DNA from: RBG-16-34-14 sp963727535
GTDB taxonomy: Bacteria > Bacteroidota > Ignavibacteria > Ignavibacteriales > Ignavibacteriaceae
Direction: 5' to 3'
DNA length: 64,000 bases
Assembly: GCA_963727535.1 (NCBI GenBank)
Contig: CAVSGR010000001.1
Span: 930,001-994,000 of the forward strand
A program made the position numbers and the translations under genes. Within the stretch, counting starts at the first letter, position 1; every line of letters starts with the position of its first letter. Shown here piece by piece: positions 28,452 to 38,758 of the stretch. The notes below the pieces were generated by a model. It ran no database searches. It saw only the letters and a list, made by a program, of their open reading frames with translations, and had not been told where the DNA came from.

Positions 28452-30627
28452 TTAATTAAGACCTAAAGGAACTTCAACACTCAAAGAATAATTTCTTATC
28501 GGTGCAAGATTGCCAATCAGTTCGACATAATTGTAATTCAAAACATTGTTTGCATTAAGAAAAACTTTTAAAGGAACGCCCTCAAAATCTAAATTATAAC
28601 CTGCTCTTAAATCAAGAACAAAAACTTCAACTCTTAATTCGCCATCGGGAACCAAACCGAGATTTATCAACTCTTCATCAATTTCTTCAATACGGCTCCA
28701 ATATCTGAAATCTGCACCAGCGGAAAAATTATCGAGAGAAAAATCGGCTTTAGCATAAAAAGTATTTCTCGGACGATACTTAAGAGGTTTATTCTTTTCA
28801 ATATCTCTTGCCCAAAGATAAGAATAACTCAAAGAAACATTTGTGCTAATCTCTTTCAAGTCAATCGTAGCTTGAAACTCCATTCCCTGGATTCTTGCTC
28901 TAGTAAGATTATCAAATATGACAAGCCCGTCAACATCAACACCCGGCTCGATGAAATTATAATACTCGTCATTAAACAAAGCAAGATCAAAAGTGACAGG
29001 ATTAAACGGCTTATAATTAACTCCGCTTTCAATTGTAAGATTAGTTTCAGATTTTAGCTTTGGGTTTGGCTTAACTGTAATTCCACTCGCCGATGTTGAA
29101 GTAAATGCTTCTGCTGGTGTGGGCGCTCTGAATCCAGTACCAACTGAAGTTCTGAAAATTAAGTCATCTGAAAATTTATAGTTCAAACCGAATTTTGGAG
29201 AAAGTGCATTGCTTCCATTTAGTGTATCGAGTTTATTGTAATCATATCTTAATCCAAAAGAAGTGATGAGAGGGAAATCAAACTTCCAATCTGCCTGTGT
29301 GTAAGCACCGAAACCAAATGTAGAAGGATTTCCAAAAAGATTGGAATTAACTTGTGCGCCGGAAGTTTCTAAACCAGAAACAAGTACTAAAGAATTAGAC
29401 AAGCTTGAATTCAATTGTACTTCTCCTCTGAATAAATCTGTCTTGGATTTATTTATAGGAGTTGCCCCATCATCCCAATTTGTATGATAGTAGCTTCCTT
29501 TAACATTTAGAAGAAAATTATCAGAAAGTATTTGTTTATAAATTGCACCGAACATATTTCTATCTGCTTTTACAACCTGACCTAAATCACTAACCGGCGG
29601 AACCAAAGCATTTCTTGAATCTCTCCAGTAAACAAAGTTCCCGCTTTTTTTATTAAAAATATTTGCAAGAAGTATAAGTGAAGAAGTTGGTGTAAACTTT
29701 ATGTCACTTTTAATGAAGCCAATATATCTTTTAGAAAAATTATTTTGCCTGTAACCAGTGTCTTCCAATCTCGAAAGAGAAACAGCAATACCAATATTAT
29801 TAAAAGTATTTGCATAAGAAACTGTTTGTCCGTTAAAAGCTCTGTACTTCCCCGACCAATCCCATTCGCTATAAGAAGGTTTGTCATAAGCACCAACATA
29901 AGTTTTTAGATAAATAAACTGGTCTAACAGGAATTTTCTTTGTAATAAGATTAACAACACCCCCAATTGCGGTAGAACCATAAAGTGAGCTTGCAGCACC
30001 TTTAATAATTTCTACTCTATCTAATATTGTCATCGGAACAACTTCCCAGATAGTTTCGCCGGTATCTCCTGTATAAAAAGGTAAACCATCTATTGCAAGA
30101 AGAACCCGCGATCCGGCTCCCCTGCTATAGCCGCTCGAACCTCTAATGCTGATTTGATCATCAGTCATATTAATTCCCGGGACATATCTTAAAGCATCTT
30201 CAAGATCAGAGAAATTTTTCTTAGAAAATGTTTCGGACCCAACAACTTCTGCACTTACAGGCAACTCTGAAATTTTCTGCTCGTATTTTCCTGCAGTTAC
30301 TACAACTTGTTCTGATTCTACAGGTTTTTCATTAAGGACAATATCTACACTTATTGACCTATCAATCAATTTTATTTTTATTTTTTGAGATTCGTAACCG
30401 ATTACGGAAAACTGAAGGTTATAATCGCCGGGAGAAAGATTTTCAATTATATATTCTCCATCAAGATTTGTCGATGTACCTATGTCACTTCCAATAATAA
30501 TAACATTAGCTCTTGGTAAAGGATTGTTTAAAGAATCTGTTACTAAACCGGAAATGGAAAAGGTTTGGGCGGAAGAAATAGTTGAATAAAATATTATAAT
30601 TAGAAATAGTATGTTTTTAGTATTCAT
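28452..30627 (-). CDS. TonB-dependent outer-membrane receptor (frameshifted)
   Basis: About 724 residues after repair. It carries a signal peptide (MNTKNILFLIIIFYSTISSA), then a carboxypeptidase-regulatory-like domain (ISGLVTDSLNNPLPRANVII, about residues 24-105). Next is a plug domain (LEDALRYVPGINMTDDQISI, ASSLYGSTAIGGVVNLI), and then a beta-barrel ending YSLSVEVPLGLN. Such receptors import a scarce nutrient using TonB energy. A +1 break at the A5 run (29903-29907) separates VRPVYLSK from TYVGAYDKPSYSEWD. A small lipoprotein gene lies 27 bases upstream, a likely partner. Ligand not deducible. Confidence 0.88.
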
Positions 30628-30654
30628 TTTGCTTTTATAACAATCGAATTGTTG

Positions 30655-31164
30655 TCATCTTGGCGGCTGCTGAGGTGGATTATTAAAATCACAAACTATA
30701 TTAATATTCTTAACAAAAGTATTTTCAGGGACAGTAAGTATTCCCGGCTTTGTTGAATCACCTTCATTGTAATAAAGTCCAACGACATACCAGTCTGCTC
30801 TTTCCAAAGAAACATCTATTTTTGAAGACTGAGCTACAGACACATAAGAATAAGTTCCAGCCTTGAATTCTCTTGTTCCCGGAATTACCGAAGAATCGAG
30901 TGAAGAAAAATTATATTCAGTAGAACCGAAAGGTATTTCAACACTTACGTAAGCTAAATTAAAAGCATTAAAATCAGAAGTAGAAAGTAATGGATCAATA
31001 AATATTACAAGGTGAGTTCTTTTTACACTATCAGGCCATTGACCTACAAAAGTTATTTTTCCTGAGAATCCCGTTTGTGTATTTTCCGGCTGAGGTCCAA
31101 TTCCACCGTTGCATCCATTTAGAATCAGGATAAAAAATAAAAAGGAAACTGTTAACCTCAACAT
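30655..31164 (-). CDS. Hypothetical lipoprotein upstream of TonB receptor
   Basis: 169 residues. A hydrophobic N-terminus ends in LILNGCNGG, a lipobox with Cys18. The mature part is beta-rich (GFSGKITFVGQWPDSVKRTH) and resembles small Ig-like or transthyretin-like folds by eye. The start overlaps the purM stop by one base, and the TonB receptor follows, so it probably shares their message. It may be a surface-lipoprotein partner of the receptor; this is inference from context. Confidence 0.65.
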   Translation of the reverse strand: MLRLTVSFLFFILILNGCNGGIGPQPENTQTGFSGKITFVGQWPDSVKRTHLVIFIDPLLSTSDFNAFNLAYVSVEIPFGSTEYNFSSLDSSVIPGTREFKAGTYSYVSVAQSSKIDVSLERADWYVVGLYYNEGDSTKPGILTVPENTFVKNINIVCDFNNPPQQPPR

Positions 31165-32159
31165 TACTCAACTTCACCGACTAAAAAAGATTCTTCGCCA
31201 AACTTTTTTGCAATTTTCTCCACAGCCATTCTTTGATCTTTGTTTATGATTGATATCAAACCAATTCCAAGATTAAATACTTTTCTCATTTCCTCATCAG
31301 AGATTTCTCCGGTTTTCTGAATGAGCTTAAATATTTCTGGAACTTCCCAGTTACTCCATGAGATTTTTAACTTTAATCCTTCAGGAAGAATTCTTTTTGT
31401 GTTGCCCACAATTCCTCCTCCTGTAATATGTGAAAAACCCTTTACTTCAATTTCTTCTTTTAGAGCTTTTATAAGTTTGAGATAAGATTTATGAACTTTA
31501 AGAAGTTCTTCCCCTAATGTTGAATTTAATTCAGATATTTTTTCATCGACCTTGAACTTTTCAAGCAGAACTTTTCTTGCAAGAGAATAACCGTTTGTGT
31601 GAAGTCCGTTTGATTTAAAACCGATCAGTATATCACCTTTCTCAATTGATTTTCCATCGATAATTTTTTTCTTATCGACAATTCCCACGATTGTACCGGA
31701 CATATCATATTCTTTCTCGTCATAAAGTCCCGGCATCTCGGCAGTTTCACCTCCGATTAAAGCACAACCATTTTCTTTACACGCAATTGAAAATCCTTCG
31801 ATAATTTTTGAAGCTACATCAGGATTAAGTTTACCAAAAGCTAAATAATCCAAAAAGAAAAGAGGTTGGGCACCACAAACAGCAATATCATTTACACAAT
31901 GGTTAACAAGATCCTGTCCGACTGTACCATGAGTATTGGTTGCAAAAGCAATTTTAAGTTTGGTCCCGACTCCATCAACACTTGAAACTAAAACTGGCTC
32001 CACATAATCTGAAAGTTCAGGTTTATAAAAAGCACCAAACAGCCCTATATCAGAAAGTACATTTTTATTAAAAGTAGACTTTGCAAAATTTTTTATTTTT
32101 TTTACAACTTCGTCACCGGCATCAATATCGACTCCTGCAGATTTATAGTTACTACTCAA
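31164..32159 (-). CDS. purM: Phosphoribosylformylglycinamidine cyclo-ligase
   Basis: 331 residues, the usual length. It catalyses the fifth step of purine synthesis, closing the imidazole ring of AIR with ATP. Motifs: YKSAGVDIDAGDEVVKKIK at the N-terminus, VSSVDGVGTKLKIAF, GGETAEMPGLYDEKEYDMSG and GFSHITGGGIVGNTKRILP. It is first in a minus-strand run with a lipoprotein and TonB receptor, an unusual partnership. Intact. The 278-base gap upstream is AT-rich with no recognised riboswitch. Confidence 0.94.
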   Translation of the reverse strand: MSSNYKSAGVDIDAGDEVVKKIKNFAKSTFNKNVLSDIGLFGAFYKPELSDYVEPVLVSSVDGVGTKLKIAFATNTHGTVGQDLVNHCVNDIAVCGAQPLFFLDYLAFGKLNPDVASKIIEGFSIACKENGCALIGGETAEMPGLYDEKEYDMSGTIVGIVDKKKIIDGKSIEKGDILIGFKSNGLHTNGYSLARKVLLEKFKVDEKISELNSTLGEELLKVHKSYLKLIKALKEEIEVKGFSHITGGGIVGNTKRILPEGLKLKISWSNWEVPEIFKLIQKTGEISDEEMRKVFNLGIGLISIINKDQRMAVEKIAKKFGEESFLVGEVE

Positions 32160-32437
32160 AATTCAGGCTCCTTATTAAAAGTTTTTAATCATATAAAAAT
32201 AAGTATTTAATGAAAATAAACAGAAACTTAAACTTTAATTGTTATTTGGCAAATGTATTGAAAAGTTCATTATTGGAAGAAGTTAATCTCTCATTTCTGA
32301 AAATGAAAAAATTGTTTTTCTCTGGTTATAGAAATTCTAATCGAGCAAAACCTTAGTTTTTATCTCATAAGTAACATTTAGTGAATATTGAAATCGGAAC
32401 AATTTTTGACTAAGACAAATAAACAAATTAATCTTAG

Positions 32438-32803
32438 ATGCAGAATTATATAAAAAATATCGCTCTATTACTGTCTCTTGTGATTATTATTTTAGATTTT
32501 TATACAGTTTCACCCGGTTTGAACAAAGCACCCAATCAAACCTATATTTATCTCTCCGCAAGGAATATTGGTAATGACGAACCAATTAACTCTGCCACCT
32601 TTACCTTAATCTTCGGGCCCGCAACTTCTACAGCGAGTTTGGAGATATTAAATGACCCTACCTGGGTTGAGTTCAAACCGGTTGAGTTTAATACAAAATT
32701 TTGGGGAAGATCTGTCGTTAGAAATAACTTCTACTCCTTTGAAGCAAATACAGTTGACGGATCAAATTCGTTCAGACAAACGAAGAAGATGATTCTTCTT
32801 TAA
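32438..32803 (+). CDS. Small exported hypothetical protein
   Basis: 121 residues with a hydrophobic N-terminus (IALLLSLVIIILDFYTV). The body is beta-like (TYIYLSARNIGNDEPINSAT). The last residues RQTKKMILL resemble the final strand of a T9SS sorting domain, so this may be a shortened T9SS cargo gene whose sorting domain core is lost. A clear terminator follows. Function unknown. Confidence 0.5.
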   Translation: MQNYIKNIALLLSLVIIILDFYTVSPGLNKAPNQTYIYLSARNIGNDEPINSATFTLIFGPATSTASLEILNDPTWVEFKPVEFNTKFWGRSVVRNNFYSFEANTVDGSNSFRQTKKMILL

Positions 32804-32828
32804 TAATTCTAATCATCTTTTCGATTCC

Positions 32829-32865
32829 CACAAACCCGGTTCTTTTCCCAGGACCGGGTTTTGTG
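32829..32865. terminator. Strong hairpin terminator
   Basis: AACCCGGTTC pairs with GGACCGGGTT around TTTTCCCA, and the outer CACAA/TTGTG bases extend the stem. It lies 25 bases after the small exported protein gene and before the hrcA leader. Confidence 0.8.
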
Positions 32866-33001
32866 TTATTATTCCCTTCTTAATAAATTATCTAAGACTG
32901 TGCCTGCTAAACCATAATAAAACAAAGTCTTGTCAGAGATATTATGACTGATTTTTCGATGAAATTTTAATTATATTTGTAACCCGAAATCAGGAATTAC
33001 A

Positions 33002-34042
33002 ATGAACCGTGAATTAAACGAACGGGAAAAAAATATCCTTAGACATATAATACAGCAGTTTATTTTGACTGCTTCTCCGGTTGGATCGCGAAATATCACG
33101 AAAAGATATGATATTGGACTCTCACCGGCTACTGTAAGAAATATTATGTCCGACCTGGAAGATGCTGGATTTGTAGATCATCCGCATACTTCTGCAGGCA
33201 GAGTTCCTACAGATAAAGGTTACAGGCTTTATGTCGATTCATTAATCGATATCCAGGAGATAAAACATTCAGAAAAGGAATTTATAAAAGAAAAACTTAC
33301 AGAAAGTTATGAAGCTGACGAACTGTTAAAAATCACCTCGGCTTTATTAAGCAAGATAACTCAACAGCTTGCGTGTGTAACTTATCCAAGACTCGAATCA
33401 GGTGTTCTTCAAAAATTGCAATTAGTTTCCCTTTCTTCCACGAGACTTCTTGTCGTAATCAGCATCGAATCAGGATTGGTTAAAACTATAACATTAGAAC
33501 TTTCAACTGAAATGGAAGCTTCAAAGTTGGAGCCGATTCAGAATCTGCTTAATGAAAGACTTTCAGGATTAACTCTTAAAGAAATAAGAACGACTTTTAA
33601 TGAAAGGCTTCATGATTTAATTGAAGATGATAAAACTTCAATAATCAGGCTTTTTTATGATTCTGTTGATAAAATTTTTAAGGACGTTCAAAAAGATAAT
33701 ATTCTTATCTCCGGAGCTAAAAATGTTATACGGCAGCCTGAGTTTGAAGACCCTGAAAGGTTTCAGGGCATAATAGAACTTATTGAAGATAAAGATATAA
33801 TTGTACATATTCTTGAAAAATCGGGTGAAATAATTCCCCACCAGGTTTTTGTTTCAATCGGAAGCGAGAACGATGATCAAAAACTTAATGATTACAGTTT
33901 AATTACAAAAGAATATAGTCTTGGCGAAACACATGGCACTGTTGGAATTATTGGTCCTAAAAGAATGGAATACTCAAAAATAATTGCCATAATTGATTAT
34001 ATGTCGAAAATGCTTTCAGAAATATTAACAAATACTAAATAA
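33002..34042 (+). CDS. hrcA: Heat-inducible transcription repressor HrcA
   Basis: 346 residues. HrcA binds CIRCE elements to repress chaperone genes. The N-terminal winged helix holds LRHIIQQFILTASPVGSRN and SPATVRNIMSDLEDAGFVDH, and HTSAGRVPTDKGYRLYVD is the family signature. It begins a cluster with grpE and dnaJ. I found no CIRCE inverted repeat (TTAGCACTC-N9-GAGTGCTAA) in the 130 bases upstream, so this operon may not be auto-repressed by that site. Confidence 0.94.
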   Translation: MNRELNEREKNILRHIIQQFILTASPVGSRNITKRYDIGLSPATVRNIMSDLEDAGFVDHPHTSAGRVPTDKGYRLYVDSLIDIQEIKHSEKEFIKEKLTESYEADELLKITSALLSKITQQLACVTYPRLESGVLQKLQLVSLSSTRLLVVISIESGLVKTITLELSTEMEASKLEPIQNLLNERLSGLTLKEIRTTFNERLHDLIEDDKTSIIRLFYDSVDKIFKDVQKDNILISGAKNVIRQPEFEDPERFQGIIELIEDKDIIVHILEKSGEIIPHQVFVSIGSENDDQKLNDYSLITKEYSLGETHGTVGIIGPKRMEYSKIIAIIDYMSKMLSEILTNTK

Positions 34043-34056
34043 GGAGTAGATTAAAA

Positions 34057-34683
34057 ATGGGTTCTAATGAAAAGAAAAAGAATAATATGAAAGATGAAAA
34101 GCAGCCTGAAGAATCAAAAAAAGAAACTGAAGAAATAAAGGAAGAAGAAATATCTTCTTCTGAAGAAGTGGAAATAAGCGGGGAAGAGAAAAAAATTATT
34201 GAATTAGAAAAAAAGGTTGCAGAACAAACAGATAGATTTCTTAGAAAAGCTGCTGAGTTCGAAAACTATAAAAGAAGAACTGAAAACGATCAGCTAAACT
34301 TAATTAAATATGCTGCTGAATCTTTTATAATTAAACTGTTACCTGTGATCGATGATTTTGAAAGATCACTTGAACATGTTGATTCGGCAAATGAATCTCT
34401 CAAAGAAGGAATAAAATTAGTTTATGATAAACTAATAAAGGTTCTGGATGAACAAGGCGTGAAGAAAATGAATGCGGTTGGAAAACCATTCGATGTTAAT
34501 TTTCACGAAGCTTTAATGCAAAGGAAAGATGATAAGGCTGAACCGCACACTGTCCTGGAAGAATTAGAAAAAGGATATCTCTATAAAGATAGAGTTATAA
34601 GACATGCTAAAGTTGTGGTTAGTGAAGATACATCGGAAGAATCAGTTGGAAGTGATAAAAACGAAGAAGGAAAAGAAAATTAA
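34057..34683 (+). CDS. grpE: Nucleotide exchange factor GrpE
   Basis: 208 residues. GrpE releases ADP from DnaK. An acidic, low-complexity N-terminus (residues 1-50) precedes the long coiled coil and the conserved FLRKAAEFENYKRRTEND. The C-terminal FDVNFHEALMQRKDDK and VIRHAKVVVSE are the beta-domain signatures. It starts 14 bases after hrcA and ends 5 before dnaJ. Confidence 0.94.
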   Translation: MGSNEKKKNNMKDEKQPEESKKETEEIKEEEISSSEEVEISGEEKKIIELEKKVAEQTDRFLRKAAEFENYKRRTENDQLNLIKYAAESFIIKLLPVIDDFERSLEHVDSANESLKEGIKLVYDKLIKVLDEQGVKKMNAVGKPFDVNFHEALMQRKDDKAEPHTVLEELEKGYLYKDRVIRHAKVVVSEDTSEESVGSDKNEEGKEN

Positions 34684-34688
34684 ATTTT

Positions 34689-35835
34689 ATGGCTAAAAGA
34701 GATTATTATGAAGTGCTTGGTATTGAAAAAAGCGCAAGCAAAGAAGATATCAGGAAAGCTTACAGAAAAATGGCGATGCAATACCATCCGGACAGAAACC
34801 CTGATGATAAATCTGCTGAGGAAAAATTTAAAGAAGCAGCAGAAGCTTACGAAGTTTTAAATAATGATGATAAGAAAGCACGTTATGATAGGTACGGACA
34901 CGAAGGTGTTAAGAGTGGTTATGGCTCACAGGGATTTACAGATATAAATGATATCTTCTCCCACTTTGCTGATATTTTTGGCGGAGGCGGGGGTTCTATA
35001 TTTGATGATTTCTTTGGAGGACAAAGAACAGGCAGAAGACGATCAGGCGGAATTCCCGGCTCAGATTTAAAAGTTACACTTAAGTTAACACTCGAAGAAA
35101 TTGCTGAAGGAATCTCCAAAAAAATAAAGCTGAAAAAATTTGTTAAGTGTGACGAATGTAACGGCACAGGAGCCGACGGCGGTTCATCAACAAAAACATG
35201 TCCCGTTTGTAACGGTTCCGGTGAAGTTAGATCTGTTTCGAGATCCGTCTTCGGACAGTTTGTAAATATTCAAACGTGCAGCAATTGCGGCGGCGAAGGT
35301 GTCGTGGTTGACAATCCCTGCAGAAAATGTCGCGGAGATGGAAGGACACAGGAAGAAGTAACAGTAAAGATCGATGTCCCGGCTGGCGTATACGAAGGAA
35401 GCTATATGACACTTCGTGGTGAAGGAAATTCGGGAAGGAAAGGTGGATCAATCAGGCGATCTTTTGGTTATGTTCCAGGAATTGCCACACGAATATTTTG
35501 TACGAAACGGTGATGATATATTATATGAAATTTTTATTAGTTATCCCGACGCAGTTTTGGGAACAGAAGTAGAAGTTCCGACGTTTAAGGGAAAAGCAAA
35601 ACTTAAAATTGAAGCAGGTACACCGCCGGGTAAACTTTTAAGAATGAGAGATAAAGGGATTAAACATCTTAATTCATCAGGTCACGGTGACCAGATGGTA
35701 AAAGTTAATATTGATGTTCCCAGGAAGATTAACTCAAAGGAAAAAGGACTGCTTAAAGAACTTGCTGATCTGCCGAATATCAAGAATGCCGGCGGACGTG
35801 ATGGAAAAAATTTCTTTAAGCGTATGGGATTTTAG
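34689..35835 (+). CDS. dnaJ: Chaperone DnaJ (frameshifted)
   Basis: About 381 residues after repair, type I Hsp40. The J domain has HPD at residues 33-35 (MQYHPDRNPDDKS). A Gly/Phe region follows (IFGGGGGSIFDDFFGG). The zinc domain has all four CxxCxGxG repeats: CDECNGTG, CPVCNGSG, CSNCGGEG and CRKCRGDG. A +1 break at AA 35450-35451 lies in the C-terminal substrate domain; dropping one A gives GGSSGDLLVMFQELPHEYF. It delivers clients to DnaK, whose gene is not in this window. Confidence 0.94.
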
Positions 35836-35874
35836 ATTTTATCTTTAACAAAATGAATTCGTTGGGGGTGTTAA

Positions 35875-36360
35875 ATGCTAAAAAAATTATCCCGTGTAGT
35901 CGGGCTTACTGAAACTGAAATAAAAGTTCTTCTTTTTCTAATATCCGCTTTTATTTTAGGATTTGGATATAAAACTTTCTTTAAATATGATGATACTGGT
36001 AACCCAAGAAAGTTTGATTATTCAAAGGAAGACAGTATTTTCTTTGCTTCGGGAAACAAATATGATTCCTCAGAAACTGATAAATCAGTTGACTATAAGC
36101 AGGAAGTTTTAGATTTTAATGAAAGTAATTTTACCGGAAGTAATGCCAGGCAAACTCCTGAAGAAAAAAGTATTAATATCAATTCTGCAAGGCTTGAGGA
36201 TTTAATTTTATTACCCGGAATTGGTGAAAGTACAGCAAAAAAAATATTGGAGTTGAGGAAGAAAAGAGGCAGTTTTAAGGCTCTGAAAGACTTGTTGGAT
36301 GTGAAGGGAATAGGCGAGGTAAAATTCAACAAAATAAAAAAGTATATCTTTATTGAGTAA
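35875..36360 (+). CDS. ComEA-like helix-hairpin-helix protein
   Basis: 161 residues with one membrane segment (VLLFLISAFILGFGYKTFF, about residues 23-41), a polar linker, and a C-terminal double helix-hairpin-helix: NINSARLEDLILLPGIGEST and FKALKDLLDVKGIGEVKFNK. ComEA proteins bind incoming DNA in the periplasm during natural transformation. It is first in a trio with a membrane protein and a PilM-like protein, which fits a DNA-uptake or pilus role, though that is inference. Confidence 0.82.
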   Translation: MLKKLSRVVGLTETEIKVLLFLISAFILGFGYKTFFKYDDTGNPRKFDYSKEDSIFFASGNKYDSSETDKSVDYKQEVLDFNESNFTGSNARQTPEEKSININSARLEDLILLPGIGESTAKKILELRKKRGSFKALKDLLDVKGIGEVKFNKIKKYIFIE

Positions 36361-36387
36361 ATTTTAATTTTTAATCCCGGAGGGAAA

Positions 36388-36942
36388 ATGGCTAAATCTG
36401 AACCCTGGTATCTTCATGCCGGACTATATACGCTCATTGTTATATTAATAATTATTTTAATTAAGGTCGCTATAATAGATCCGAAACAAGTTTTAAACGA
36501 GGAGAAATTCAATAAAGGAGAATCCCGCCTGAGGATGCACAATCTAAAAGAAGCTGAAATTTTATATGAAAAGAAATTCGGAAGATTTTCCGGCAGTCTC
36601 GATTCTCTCATAAATTTTGTAAAGAACGACAAGATGGTTGACAGCATAATGATGGCTGTTGACACCGTAACTAAAAGATCTTCCAATCCTTTTGAAAAAT
36701 TAGCTAACGGAGAATTTACACCGGACAGCCTTTATAGAACACCCGGGTCCCATCAAAAATACATAGTAAAAATCGATACTAGTATGACAGCTGATACTGT
36801 AATAAATCGCCGTGGGAAAATAATAAGAATAGATTCTACAACAGTTATTGGGTCCAAATATTATATAGAGGATCCGGATGGATACGGGACCGTCGGAAGC
36901 CTTGATAACGATGCTCTGAAAAACACAGCCTCGTGGGAGTAA
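36388..36942 (+). CDS. Membrane-anchored hypothetical protein
   Basis: 184 residues with one N-terminal membrane segment (LYTLIVILIIILIKVAII, about residues 13-30) and a periplasmic or cytoplasmic remainder. LKEAEILYEKKFGRFSGSLD resembles the pilin-like helix and loop of pseudopilins, but no prepilin cleavage motif is evident. GGAGG precedes ATG by 6 bases. It lies between ComEA-like and PilM-like genes; a shared envelope role is likely, function unknown. Confidence 0.68.
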   Translation: MAKSEPWYLHAGLYTLIVILIIILIKVAIIDPKQVLNEEKFNKGESRLRMHNLKEAEILYEKKFGRFSGSLDSLINFVKNDKMVDSIMMAVDTVTKRSSNPFEKLANGEFTPDSLYRTPGSHQKYIVKIDTSMTADTVINRRGKIIRIDSTTVIGSKYYIEDPDGYGTVGSLDNDALKNTASWE

Positions 36943-36948
36943 AATATT

Positions 36949-37878
36949 TTGCGAATTGCGGGTAATGAAAATCATACCGGATTTACTCTTACATCCGCAA
37001 AAGTTCAGCTTGTAGAAGTAAACTTTAAGAACGAAAAATTTATTCTTCAAAACATCGATGAAGCTTATTTCGATGAACATCTGAACCTTACCGAGGATAA
37101 AGAAACAAAAATCATTTCTGTTCTGAAAACAGCTTTTAATGAACTGCTGATTAGAAATCACCTGTCAGCCGGAAGTATTTCCTTTACCTTACCAATTGAA
37201 ATGTTTTACACAGTTCAGATTCCTTATGATAATACACTTCTTTACCAGGATCTGCTTGAAGAAATCAGGTGGGAATTATCAATTCTCTTCCCTTTTGTAA
37301 ATACAAAAGAATTGGTAATCCAGCATATAGAGATTGAAAAAAATAAAATTCTCGAACGGAATACAATCCTCGTTAGTGCACTTCGAAGAAAATATTTGCA
37401 AATGATAAAATTCTTTTGCGATGAAAACAAGCTTAACTTAAAATTTGTTGATAACAGTCACTTTGCTTCTGAAAGGGCTCTCTCATCCATTTACAATTTA
37501 AATGATTCTGTAACGGTCAGCCTTTTTGTGAGCAGTAATTACTTATCGTTGATATTTTCTTTAGATGGAAAATCTGTCCTGTTTAAAACAATCGCTTATA
37601 ATTCTGCAATGGAAATACCGGATATAATTTTAAAGGAAACCTCTCCAAGCGAAACTGTTAACATCAATCGGTCGCTTATTGATTCGGCATACATTTCCGG
37701 TGAAGATATTTCCGATTCATTTGTTAGTTCGCTGAATTCAAATACGGGGATTGAGTTCACACGTTTCAATCCGTTTGGGAATATTAGTCCCGATCCAAAA
37801 TTGCTTGAGAATAATAATTTCTCACAAAAATTTAACACATTCTCCCCTGCCGCAGGCATCGCTTACAGGTTAGACTAA
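36949..37878 (+). CDS. PilM/GspL-like actin-fold protein
   Basis: 309 residues with no signal peptide. The pattern of strands and helices (VKLVEVNF-like start, SISFTLPIEMFYTVQIP, LEEIRWELSILFPF, and late ISGEDISDSFVSSLN) resembles the PilM/EutJ-type actin fold of pilus assembly proteins. It starts at TTG 36949, 6 bases after the previous stop, with GGGAG 9 bases upstream. A pilus or secretion platform role is inferred from fold and neighbours; other pil genes are absent here. Confidence 0.62.
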   Translation: MRIAGNENHTGFTLTSAKVQLVEVNFKNEKFILQNIDEAYFDEHLNLTEDKETKIISVLKTAFNELLIRNHLSAGSISFTLPIEMFYTVQIPYDNTLLYQDLLEEIRWELSILFPFVNTKELVIQHIEIEKNKILERNTILVSALRRKYLQMIKFFCDENKLNLKFVDNSHFASERALSSIYNLNDSVTVSLFVSSNYLSLIFSLDGKSVLFKTIAYNSAMEIPDIILKETSPSETVNINRSLIDSAYISGEDISDSFVSSLNSNTGIEFTRFNPFGNISPDPKLLENNNFSQKFNTFSPAAGIAYRLD

Positions 37879-37910
37879 AAATCCGAACGTTCATTTAATA
37901 AGATTCTATT

Positions 37911-38460
37911 ATGAAGATGAGAATAATTTCCGGCGAGTTTAAAAGCAGGTTGATAACCGTACCTGATTCCAAGCTTATCCGTCCAATGACTGACCGTGTA
38001 AGAGAAACATTATTTAATCTTTTGAATAACAAAATTGATTTTGAAGGAATAAAAGTCTTAGATCTTTATTCAGGCTCTGGTTCTTTGGGGATTGAAAGCG
38101 TAAGCCGCGGTGCTTCAGAAGTTCATTTTGTTGAAAAGAATTTTCCAATCTACAAAAATCTTTTACAGAATATAGATTCACTTGGCATCGGAGAAAAATG
38201 CGCAGCGCACAAAATGGAAGTTATCAAGTTCGTTAATTCTTTTTCTGAAATGAATTTTGATCTTATTCTTGCAGATCCACCTTTTTTTAAAGATGATATT
38301 TACGAAGCCACAAAGAATATTTTAATAATAGATTTCTCAGAAACAATGGTTTTATGATTATAGAAAGATCAATTCAAACAAAAGAAAAGACATCGAGAAT
38401 TTTGAACACGAACCGTTCAAAATTATCGGTGATGCATGCCTTTATGAAATAAGAAATTAA
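37911..38460 (+). CDS. rsmD: 16S rRNA (guanine966-N2)-methyltransferase (two frame breaks)
   Basis: About 183 residues after repair, the usual RsmD length. MRIISGEFKSRLITVPD and RPMTDRVRETLFNLL are the family start, VLDLYSGSGSLGIESVSRGA binds SAM, and LILADPPFFKDDIYE holds the catalytic DPPF. The frame is lost by -1 at TTT 38333-38335 and again by -1 at AAAA 38385-38388. With both repaired the tail reads LRNNGFMIIERSIQTKEKD, then IENFEHEPFKIIGDACLYEI. rsmD normally precedes coaD; here 4.4 kb separates them. Confidence 0.88.
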
Positions 38461-38598
38461 AATTTCTTCCCTTCTAAAGTTATTTTTTTAATAAACTGCA
38501 TAAGTATTAATAAATTAATATTATTTCCTTGACTTTGTATTTTTTTTTCCAAATATTGAACCAGCTTTTTTCTCAGGAAATTAACAGTGGGAGGACTA

Positions 38599-38664
38599 AT
38601 GAAAAAAGTTAATCAAATATTAAATCTTATTTATGTTATGGGGAGAGGGGTATGGGAAAGTTAA
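38599..38664 (+). CDS. Possible 21-residue leader-type small ORF
   Basis: ATG 38599 is preceded by GGGAGGA at a good distance and opens MKKVNQILNLIYVMGRGVWES. There is no homology to judge, and the region is otherwise empty for about 300 bases between rsmD and the propeller lipoprotein. Weak support. Confidence 0.2.
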   Translation: MKKVNQILNLIYVMGRGVWES

Positions 38665-38758
38665 CGAAAGAGATTCAAATAAATTTACCTTCATTTATCC
38701 TTTCTCTCTTACGTCCATATAAAGCACAATCAAGAAAAATTAATCGGTTTCTACCACA

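Noticed and set aside
32870..33001. CIRCE operator before hrcA
   Set aside because: I looked for TTAGCACTC-N9-GAGTGCTAA and found nothing close.
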